From JACVRM01 sp963839815 (GTDB lineage Bacteria > Actinomycetota > Thermoleophilia > Gaiellales > Gaiellaceae): DNA of 64,000 nucleotides. Position 1 is the stretch's first letter, and every line of letters starts with the position of its first letter. Where the stretch lies: NCBI GenBank assembly GCA_963839815.1, contig CAWIWF010000007.1:124001-188000 (forward strand), given 5' to 3'. Of the stretch, positions 34,733 through 40,902 are shown piece by piece. The notes beneath the pieces were generated by a model, which was given only the letters and a program-made list of their open reading frames with translations, ran no database searches and was not told where the DNA came from. The position numbers and the translations under genes are program-made.

Positions 34733-34856
34733 GGACATGTCCGCAGAGGACATGTCCCCTGGGCCGGCCGCGAACCTCCCTCCGTCCTCGACGCTAGCCG
34801 GGAGAGGCGCACCCGTGTGTGACGGTCGTGTGCCAGGAGTGCGCCGGCAGCGTCCC
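34733..34856 (-). repeat. Promoter-plus-tail element, copy P
   Basis: On the minus strand: box CACACACGGGTGCG (34821-34808), 11 bases, TAGCGT (34796-34791), then CGAGGACGGAGGGAGG, CGGCCGGCCC and two GGACATGTCC palindromes (34748-34757, 34733-34742). Closely matches the copy at 58.95 kb. It accounts for most of the ~440-base gap between the ABC-F gene and rpmF; no ORF is supported. Confidence 0.7.
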
Positions 34857-34971
34857 GCGAGTGTGCGAACCGCGCCGGCGTGGGTTTTCCCCGGGCTTCG
34901 GCAGCTTCACCCCGAGGGCAGGCTGCCGCGCGCCAGCCTGACCGCGAAGCCGCACCCTGGCCGAGCGTGGC

Positions 34972-34977
34972 TATACT
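34972..34977 (+). promoter_or_regulatory. -10 hexamer TATACT for rpmF
   Basis: TATACT is 11 bases before ATG 34989. rpmF thus has its own promoter, consistent with its separation from DUF177. Confidence 0.55.
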
Positions 34978-34988
34978 GGCGCGCTCTC

Positions 34989-35177
34989 ATGGCCGTCCCC
35001 AAGCGGAAACAGACCAGTACGCGCCGCGACAAGCGTCGGGCCCAGCACCGCCTGGAAGCGCCCCGCGTGAACATCTGTCCGGTCTGCAACCAGCCGAAGC
35101 GGCCCCATCACGTCTGCCCCAACTGCCGCACGTACCGCGGCCGGGACATCGAGCCGCTGCCGACCGCGGCGCCGTAG
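34989..35177 (+). CDS. rpmF: 50S ribosomal protein L32
   Basis: A 62-residue L32 with the family N-terminus AVPKRKQTSTRRDKRRAQHR and a zinc ribbon CPVCNQPKRPHHVCPNC (four Cys). The zinc-binding form rather than the Cys-free paralogue. Sits upstream of acpP, as in many bacteria, but has been separated from DUF177. Confidence 0.96.
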   Translation: MAVPKRKQTSTRRDKRRAQHRLEAPRVNICPVCNQPKRPHHVCPNCRTYRGRDIEPLPTAAP

Positions 35178-35203
35178 CGCGCCTGGCCCGCCGCGCGCCC
35201 TGT

Positions 35204-35209
35204 TAGCAT
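35204..35209 (+). promoter_or_regulatory. -10 hexamer TAGCAT for acpP
   Basis: TAGCAT lies 36 bases before ATG 35246; the resulting ~30-base leader holds the SD AGGAGA (35233-35238), so acpP is not leaderless. Confidence 0.45.
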
Positions 35210-35245
35210 CGCGCCTCCCCAACGACGAACAGCAGGAGAGATCAC

Positions 35246-35491
35246 ATGGCAGCGTCGCGCGAGGAAGTGTACGAGCGGGTCAAGGAGGTGCTCAGCGAGC
35301 AGCTCGGTGTGGACGAGAAACAGATCGCCGAGGAGGCGTCGTTCCAGGAGGACCTGGACGCGGACTCACTCGATCTCGTCGAGCTGATCATGGAGCTCGA
35401 GGACCAGTTCGGTATCAAGATCTCGGACGAGGACGCCCAGAAGATCACGACGGTCGGGCAGGCAGTCGACTACGTCACGTCGCACCAGTAG
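35246..35491 (+). CDS. acpP: Acyl carrier protein
   Basis: An 81-residue type II fatty acid synthase carrier. The phosphopantetheine attachment Ser is in DLDADSLDLVELIMELEDQFG. The rest (VKEVLSEQLGVDEKQI, AQKITTVGQAVDYV) is typical. Located between rpmF and rnc, as in many bacteria. SD AGGAGAGATCAC precedes the ATG. Confidence 0.97.
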   Translation: MAASREEVYERVKEVLSEQLGVDEKQIAEEASFQEDLDADSLDLVELIMELEDQFGIKISDEDAQKITTVGQAVDYVTSHQ

Positions 35492-35492
35492 C

Positions 35493-36185
35493 GGCTCGCT
35501 CGGCGCTCTCGAGCGCCTGATCGACGCTCTGCCTGCGAGTCGGCTCGACCACGTCTTCACGCACTCCTCGTGGGCGCCCGACCGGGCGTCGTCGTACGAG
35601 CGGCTCGAGTTCCTGGGCGACAGCGTGCTGGAGTTGTCCGTCGCCCGGGCGCTGTACGACCGCTACCCCGACTTCAGCGAGGGCCGGCTCGCCAAGATCC
35701 GCTCCCACGTCGTCTCGCGCGCCAGCTGTGCCGTCGTGGCGCGGGAGCTCAAGCTGGGGGACCGGCTCGCTGAGCACGGCGCCGAGGTCGCACCCGAGGA
35801 GCTCGAGCGGCTGCGACGGAACCGCAACGTCCTGGCCGCGCTGCTCGAGGCCGTGCTCGCGGCGCTCTATCTCGAGCATGGTTTCGATGCGATCCGGGAG
35901 GCGGTCGTCGCCGCCTTCGCCGGTCGCATCGAGTACGCGCTGACGAGCCACGTCGACCACAAGACCGAGCTGCAGGAGGCGCTGGCGCGGCTCGGCCGCT
36001 CGGTCTCGTACGCCGTGCTCGAGGTGGAGGGCCCGCCGCACGACCGGCAGTTCACGTGCGCGGCCGTGATCGAGGGCGAGCAGGCGGGGGTCGGGAACGG
36101 CGCCTCGAAGAAGGCGGCCGAGCAGGAGGCAGCCCGGCAGGCGCTCGACTCGCTCGCCGCGGAGCTTGCCGCCGCCGACGCCTGA
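35493..36185 (+). CDS. rnc: Ribonuclease III (no canonical start in frame)
   Basis: Double-stranded RNA endonuclease for rRNA and mRNA processing. The catalytic domain reads ERLIDALPASRLDHVFTHSSWA, then signature ERLEFLGDSVLELSVA, and ALLEAVLAALYLEHG with acidic metal ligands. The dsRNA-binding domain starts near HKTELQEALARLGRSVSYAV and ends GASKKAAEQEAARQALDSL. The frame between the upstream TGA (~35385) and residue LERLIDAL contains no ATG, GTG or TTG. Either the start is CTG (35517 or 35529), or one base is miscalled near 35490 where GTAGCGGC follows the acpP stop. The coordinate given is where homology begins, not a proven start. Confidence 0.88.
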   Translation, partial: GSLGALERLIDALPASRLDHVFTHSSWAPDRASSYERLEFLGDSVLELSVARALYDRYPDFSEGRLAKIRSHVVSRASCAVVARELKLGDRLAEHGAEVAPEELERLRRNRNVLAALLEAVLAALYLEHGFDAIREAVVAAFAGRIEYALTSHVDHKTELQEALARLGRSVSYAVLEVEGPPHDRQFTCAAVIEGEQAGVGNGASKKAAEQEAARQALDSLAAELAAADA

Positions 36186-36213
36186 GCCGGTCTTCGGCGT
36201 CCGCAGCGGTCGC

Positions 36214-36219
36214 TAGCGT
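36214..36219 (+). promoter_or_regulatory. -10 hexamer TAGCGT for smc
   Basis: TAGCGT is 15 bases before GTG 36235 and 33 before ATG 36253, so it does not decide between them cleanly. Confidence 0.4.
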
Positions 36220-36234
36220 CCGCCCGGCCCGCCC

Positions 36235-38991
36235 GTGCGCGGCGCTCTCGGCATGCATCTCACTGCGATCAGGCTCAGAGGCTTCAAGAGCTTCCCCGAC
36301 GAGGCGGAGGTGCGGCTCGAGCCTGGTGTCGCCGTGGTCGTGGGCCCGAACGGCTCGGGCAAGTCGAACGTCGCCGACGGGCTGCTCTGGGCGACCGGCA
36401 CGCTGAGCCCCAGCGAGTTGCGCGCCGAGAAGCCCGACGACGTCATCTTCGCCGGCAACGACGAGCGGCAGCCCGCCCGCTGGTGCGAGGTCGAGCTGCG
36501 CTTCGACAATGCGGACGGCGGCTGGGCAGAGCTGCCGTACAGCGAGGTCTCGGTCTCGCGCCGGCTGCACCGCGGCGGCGAAGGCCAGTACCTCGTCAAC
36601 GGGTCGACCGTGCGTCGCATCGACCTGGTCGAGCTGCTCGCCGACGTCGGGCTCGCCGGCGGCGTGACCGTGATCGGCCAGGGCAAGGTCGAGGAGATCC
36701 TCGGCTCGAGCCCGGCGGAGCGGCGCGCCATGCTGGAGGAGGCCGCGGGTGTCGGCCGCTTCAAGCGCCGCCGCCACCGCGCGGAGCTCAAGCTCGCGCG
36801 CGTCGCCGCCGAGGTCACGCGTGCCCGCGACGTCGAGGCCGAGGTGCAAAAGCGCCTGCGGCCGCTGGCGCTTCAGGCCAGCGCCGCGGAGCGCGCCGAG
36901 CGGCTCCGCGGCGAGGTGGAGACCCTGCGCCGGCAGCTCGACGCCTTCGATCTCGCGGGAATCGAGGGTCGCGCCGCAGGCGTCGAGGAGCGTCGCGCCG
37001 CTGCGGCGCTGGAGCGGCGCCACCGCGACGAGCAGCTCGAGGGCGTGCTCGCCGAGCGCAACGGGGCCGAGGAGGAGCTCGCGGATGCGTCCGGCCGGCG
37101 CGAAGATGCGAACGCGGCCCTCTATCGCCTTCGCACGGCCGCCGACCGGCTCGAGCTCCGGCGCGAGACGGCGGCGGCGCAGGCAGCGGACCTCCGCGGC
37201 CAGCTCGAGCTCGCGGCTGCGCACGCCGGAGGCGCCGCGCAGGCGCGGCAGAACGCCGCCGGCGAGGCAGCGGTCGCGGAGCGCGCCGCACAGGAGGCCG
37301 CGCTGGCTCGAGAGTCGCTCGCCGGCAGGCTCGAGCTCGCCCGTGAGCTCCTCGCGGTCGTCGACCGCGCCCGAGCCGAGCGGGAAGGGCTGCTGCCGGC
37401 CGCACGAGCTCTGGCGGAAGCAGGAGAGCGGCTGGCGCTCGGTCTGCTGGTGGTCGACGACGGCTACGAGCGCGCGGTCGCGGCGGCGCTGGCCTGGCGC
37501 GCCGGCGCGCTGGTCGCCGACTCGCACGAAGCGGCACTCGAGCTCGTGGAGCGGGCGCGTGCCGGCGGTCTCGGGCCCCTGGGCGTCATCGTGCCGGGCG
37601 CGACCACCGTCGAGCCCGGCTCGGCCCCGCTCCCCGAGGCGGAGCCGCTCGCTGCCCACGTCCGCCCGCGGCCCGGTGGCGAGGCGGTCGCGTCGCTGCT
37701 CGCCGGCGTGTGGCTCGTCGAGCCAGCCGACCTGCTCCGGGCCAGCGACGGGCTGGTGGTGACGCGGGAGGGTCACCGGTACGACCCGGCCGCGGGGGAG
37801 CTGCTGTTCGCCGGCGAGACGGCCGAAGCCGTTCTGCTCGAGCTGGAGGCTCGGCATCGCGCGGTGGCAGCCGACGTCGAGGGCCTCGCGCAGGCGCTCG
37901 AGTCTGCGACCACAGCAGAGGGTGAGGCTGCCGAGCGCGCGCGGGCTGCGGCCACGGCGCTCGCCGGGTTCGGCCCTGTTGTCCGGACGCTCGATCCGGA
38001 GCTCGTCCGCCGCCTACTCGCGGTTGCCGAGCGTCTCGACCGGGAGCTGGCAGCCGGTCTCGCGGTCGCGGCGCGCGTCGAGGCCCCACTTCGCGCTCGC
38101 GCCGACGCCGGCGGCGAGCGAACGCGTGAGCTCGCGGAGACGCTCCGGACGCTCGGCACGCGTGAGGCGGAGCTGCGCCGCTCGGCGGCCGAGAGCGCGG
38201 CCGCCCAGGGCGCCCACGACGTCGAGCTGGCCCGCCTGCGCACCGAGGCGGAGGAGCTTCGGAGGCGGCTCGGCGACGAGCTCCCCGAGCCTGCCGAGGG
38301 CGACGCAGACCGCGACCAGCTCGCCGAGACGCTCGCTCGTTCCGAGCGCCGGCTGGAGCTGCTCGGACAGGTCAACCCGTTCGCCAAGCAGGAGTACGAG
38401 GCCGAAAAGGAGCGGCTCGGCGAGCTCGTCGAGCAGCGGGAAGACCTCGAACGGAGCCTGGAGGAGCTCGACCGGCTGCGTGCCGAGCTCACACGGGAGG
38501 TCGAGTCGCGTTTCGCCGCCACCTTCGCCGCCGTCCAGGAGCACTTCGCCGAGGTGGCGGCCACGCTCTTCCCCGGCGGCGAGGGCCGCCTCAAGCTGAC
38601 CGAGCCGGACGGTGACGACGACGCGGCCGAGCCTGGCGTCGAGATCCACCTGCGCCCGGCCGGCAAGCGTGTGACGCGCCTGTCGCTGCTCTCGGGCGGC
38701 GAGAAGTCGCTGGGCGCGATCTCGTTCCTCTTCGCCGTCTTCCTCGCCCGGCCGTCGCCCTTCTACCTCCTCGACGAGGTCGAGGCAGCGCTCGACGACA
38801 CCAACATCGGCCGCTTCGTCGAGCTGCTGCGCCGCTACGCCGACCGCGCCCAGTTCATCGTCGTCACCCACCAGAAACGCACGATGGAGGCCGCCGACGT
38901 CCTCTACGGCGTCACCATGGGCCCCGACGGCGTCTCGCAGATCGTCTCGCGCCGCACCCCGAGCGCCCCGCCCCTCGCCGCCGCCTCGTAG
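36235..38991 (+). CDS. smc: Chromosome segregation protein SMC, short-armed
   Basis: Condensin ATPase that organises the chromosome with ScpA/ScpB. N-terminal head: MHLTAIRLRGFKSFPDEA, Walker A VGPNGSGKSNVADGLLW. The coiled coil runs from ~170 to ~390, hinge ~395-545 (LALGLLVVDDGYERAVAAALAW, LGPLGVIVPG), return coil ~550-770 and C-terminal head with RLSLLSGGEKSLGAISFLFA and Walker B FYLLDEVEAALDDTN. At 918 residues it is 200-280 shorter than typical bacterial SMC (1150-1200), the loss being in both arms. No frameshift is apparent. GTG 36235 is listed; ATG 36253 also starts at the conserved N-terminus. scpAB are not in the window. Confidence 0.92.
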   Translation: MRGALGMHLTAIRLRGFKSFPDEAEVRLEPGVAVVVGPNGSGKSNVADGLLWATGTLSPSELRAEKPDDVIFAGNDERQPARWCEVELRFDNADGGWAELPYSEVSVSRRLHRGGEGQYLVNGSTVRRIDLVELLADVGLAGGVTVIGQGKVEEILGSSPAERRAMLEEAAGVGRFKRRRHRAELKLARVAAEVTRARDVEAEVQKRLRPLALQASAAERAERLRGEVETLRRQLDAFDLAGIEGRAAGVEERRAAAALERRHRDEQLEGVLAERNGAEEELADASGRREDANAALYRLRTAADRLELRRETAAAQAADLRGQLELAAAHAGGAAQARQNAAGEAAVAERAAQEAALARESLAGRLELARELLAVVDRARAEREGLLPAARALAEAGERLALGLLVVDDGYERAVAAALAWRAGALVADSHEAALELVERARAGGLGPLGVIVPGATTVEPGSAPLPEAEPLAAHVRPRPGGEAVASLLAGVWLVEPADLLRASDGLVVTREGHRYDPAAGELLFAGETAEAVLLELEARHRAVAADVEGLAQALESATTAEGEAAERARAAATALAGFGPVVRTLDPELVRRLLAVAERLDRELAAGLAVAARVEAPLRARADAGGERTRELAETLRTLGTREAELRRSAAESAAAQGAHDVELARLRTEAEELRRRLGDELPEPAEGDADRDQLAETLARSERRLELLGQVNPFAKQEYEAEKERLGELVEQREDLERSLEELDRLRAELTREVESRFAATFAAVQEHFAEVAATLFPGGEGRLKLTEPDGDDDAAEPGVEIHLRPAGKRVTRLSLLSGGEKSLGAISFLFAVFLARPSPFYLLDEVEAALDDTNIGRFVELLRRYADRAQFIVVTHQKRTMEAADVLYGVTMGPDGVSQIVSRRTPSAPPLAAAS

Positions 38992-39013
38992 CCCCGCGCC
39001 TGGGGAACGATCG

Positions 39014-39190
39014 TCTCGCACTCGGCACAGTCCGGTCACTGACACGTATGAGCGTCATCGCTACCGTCGTCGACGGGCGGGTGGTGGAGGCGCTTTCCCC
39101 TCGGGAGGGTGGGGCCTGCGTGCGCCGCGGCGTGGATATGTCTAGCGTGGGCCTGTCCGGAGTGGACACCTCCGGGCAGGAACTGTCCTG
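39014..39190 (+). repeat. Promoter-plus-tail element, copy S
   Basis: Follows smc, between convergent genes. TACCGT (39062-39067) is followed by CGTCGACGGGCGGGTGGTGG, a TTTCCCCTCGGGAGGG hairpin, GGATATGTC and CCGGAGTGGACACCTCCGG. The downstream part matches copy R at 44.5 kb; the promoter box is the least conserved of the family. Being between convergent genes it cannot serve a flanking gene. Confidence 0.65.
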
Positions 39191-39245
39191 GAGGGCACAG
39201 GCCGCAAGAGGCTCCGGGTGGGAGCGCCGCGCCGGGCCGCGTTCT

Positions 39246-39587
39246 TCAGTCAGCGGCGAGCGTGGCCGCGAGTCGCCTCGGCGCCTTGAGCAGCCAGGCG
39301 TCGATGAGCCGCTCGCGCACGTCCTCCTCGGATGCGTGCTCGAGCCAGATCAGCAGGTAGGCGGGGGAGCGCTCGAAGTGCGGCGTCAGCCGGTATGCCG
39401 ACGGGTTGGACTCGACGAGAAACGGGCGCTCCTCCCGGTCGCAGCGCGCCCAGATCGCGCCCGGCTCGCGGCTCGTGCCGGCGAACGCCTTGCCGCGCAC
39501 CTTCAGGCTCGGCCTGCCCCAGGAGGTGCTTTCCTCGACCTCGGGCAGCTCGCGGGCCAGCTCGACCACGCGCTCCCACGTCAGCAC
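39246..39587 (-). CDS. MmcQ/YjbR family protein
   Basis: A 113-residue small alpha/beta protein of the MmcQ/YjbR (CyaY-like fold) family. Key segments: TWERVVELARELPEVEESTS, WGRPSLKVRGKAFAG, IWARCDREERPFLVE and YLLIWLEHASEEDVRERLID. Members are often called DNA-binding, with little experimental support. GTG 39587 is seven bases from its -10; that promoter shares bases with the ftsY promoter on the other strand. Confidence 0.88.
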   Translation of the reverse strand: MLTWERVVELARELPEVEESTSWGRPSLKVRGKAFAGTSREPGAIWARCDREERPFLVESNPSAYRLTPHFERSPAYLLIWLEHASEEDVRERLIDAWLLKAPRRLAATLAAD

Positions 39588-39594
39588 GAGGAGG

Positions 39595-39600
39595 AGGCTA
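39595..39600 (-). promoter_or_regulatory. -10 hexamer TAGCCT for MmcQ/YjbR gene
   Basis: Minus-strand TAGCCT, 7 bases from GTG 39587. Shares positions 39599-39600 with the plus-strand ftsY hexamer. Confidence 0.5.
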
Positions 39601-39604
39601 CCGT
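39599..39604 (+). promoter_or_regulatory. -10 hexamer TACCGT for ftsY
   Basis: TACCGT is 6 bases before GTG 39611; overlaps the divergent hexamer. Confidence 0.5.
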
Positions 39605-39610
39605 TGCGCC

Positions 39611-40561
39611 GTGTCGCGAACCTGGAACGACCTCCTCGGCGAGGCGAACGGCGCGCCGGAGACCGAGGAGCGCCGCTCCGGCCTGTTCGGGCGCCTGCGG
39701 GACTCGCTCTCGCGGAGCCGCCAGGCGCTGACGGCCGAGCTCGCGCTCGGCTCGTTCGACCCGGCCGACGAGGAGGCGTGGGAGCGCCTCGAGGAGGCGC
39801 TGATCATGGCCGACGTGGGCGTCCCGGCGACCGCCGAGCTCGTCCGCCGGCTGGAGGCGCGCGGGGTCGACGGCGACCTCGGGCCGGCGCTCGCAGAGGA
39901 GATCGAGCGGCTCTTCGGCGACCCGGGAACGCTCGGCGTCGGTGAGCACCCCAGTGTCGTCCTGGTCGTCGGCGTCAACGGCACGGGTAAGACGACCACG
40001 ATCGGCAAGCTCGCCCAGCGGCTCCGCGAGCACGGGCGCTCGGTCATCCTCGCCGCCGCGGACACCTTTCGTGCCGCCGCCGAGGAGCAGCTCGAGATCT
40101 GGGCCGAGCGCGCCGGCGCAGACTTCGTCGGCTCCGAGCGCGGCGGCGACCCTGCGGCCGTCGCCTACGACGCGATCGAGGCCGCACGGGCGCGCGGCCG
40201 CGACGTCGTGCTCGTCGACACCGCCGGCCGCCTGCACACGCAGACGAACCTGATGGACGAGCTCGCGAAGGTGCGCCGCGTGATCGAGCAGCGGCTCCCG
40301 GGCGCGCCGCACGAGACCCTGCTCGTCGTCGACGCGACCACGGGCCAGAACGGGCTCCAGCAGGCGCGACTCTTCCGCGATGCGGTCGGCGTCACGGGCG
40401 TGGCGCTGACGAAGCTGGACGGGTCCGCGAAGGGCGGCGTCGCCGTTGCGATCGCCCACGAGCTCGGGCTGCAGGTCAAGCTCGTGGGCGTGGGGGAGAC
40501 GCTCGACGACCTGCGTCCGTTCGACCCCGGCGACTTCGCCCGGGCGCTCGTCACCGGCTGA
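39611..40561 (+). CDS. ftsY: Signal recognition particle receptor FtsY
   Basis: A 316-residue SRP-GTPase that docks Ffh-ribosome complexes at the membrane. N domain: GLFGRLRDSLSRSRQALTAE and EEALIMADVGVPATAELVRRL. G domain: GVNGTGKTTTIGKLA (G1), DTFRAAAEEQL (G2), VLVDTAGRLHTQTNLMDEL (G3), LTKLDGSAKGG (G4), and the closing VGVGETLDDLRPFDPGDFARAL. The acidic membrane-targeting A domain is almost absent (about 20 residues), as in many actinobacteria. smc-ftsY-ffh order is conserved, though two foreign genes and dodecin separate ftsY and ffh here. Confidence 0.96.
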   Translation: MSRTWNDLLGEANGAPETEERRSGLFGRLRDSLSRSRQALTAELALGSFDPADEEAWERLEEALIMADVGVPATAELVRRLEARGVDGDLGPALAEEIERLFGDPGTLGVGEHPSVVLVVGVNGTGKTTTIGKLAQRLREHGRSVILAAADTFRAAAEEQLEIWAERAGADFVGSERGGDPAAVAYDAIEAARARGRDVVLVDTAGRLHTQTNLMDELAKVRRVIEQRLPGAPHETLLVVDATTGQNGLQQARLFRDAVGVTGVALTKLDGSAKGGVAVAIAHELGLQVKLVGVGETLDDLRPFDPGDFARALVTG

Positions 40562-40596
40562 CGCCCGGCGCGCGGTCGCCGCATGCTCACCGCGAG

Positions 40597-40844
40597 CTAG
40601 CTCATCGTCACCCGATACTGGCCGACGCCGCCGGGATTCTCGACGTCGATGGTCGCCTCGAACGTGAGCGTGACGTCGTAGTGCGCCGGCTTCGGCCAGT
40701 CCTTCTGCTCGATCTGGCGGATGGCGTCGTCGATGGCGTCGTCCCAGTAGTCGTGATGGGGGCGCTCCTTGACGCCCGTGGCTCCAGGCCCGTTCACCTC
40801 GCCGGTGACCGGATCGGGGAGCCGCCTGCTCGGAAGTTGGACAT
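40597..40844 (-). CDS. Small uncharacterised protein, ~83 aa (probable frameshift)
   Basis: Not recognised. The C-terminal part reads HHDYWDDAIDDAIRQIEQKDWPK then HYDVTLTFEATIDVENPGGVGQYRVTM, an acidic helix followed by a beta meander. The uninterrupted frame starts at GTG 40797, but an ATG at 40844 with a strong SD (GGAGGGAGATC before ATG) starts SNFRAGGSP in another frame; adding one C in the CCCC run near 40821 joins it to DPVTGEVNGPGATG. That makes the ATG the likelier start. It lies tail-to-tail with ftsY. Small, SD-led and compact like dodecin at 44.1 kb. Confidence 0.65.
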
Positions 40845-40902
40845 GATCTCCCTCCTCTGTCGTGGGATCGGGGCGACGATACTCCTGGCAACCCGGTCCC
40901 GG

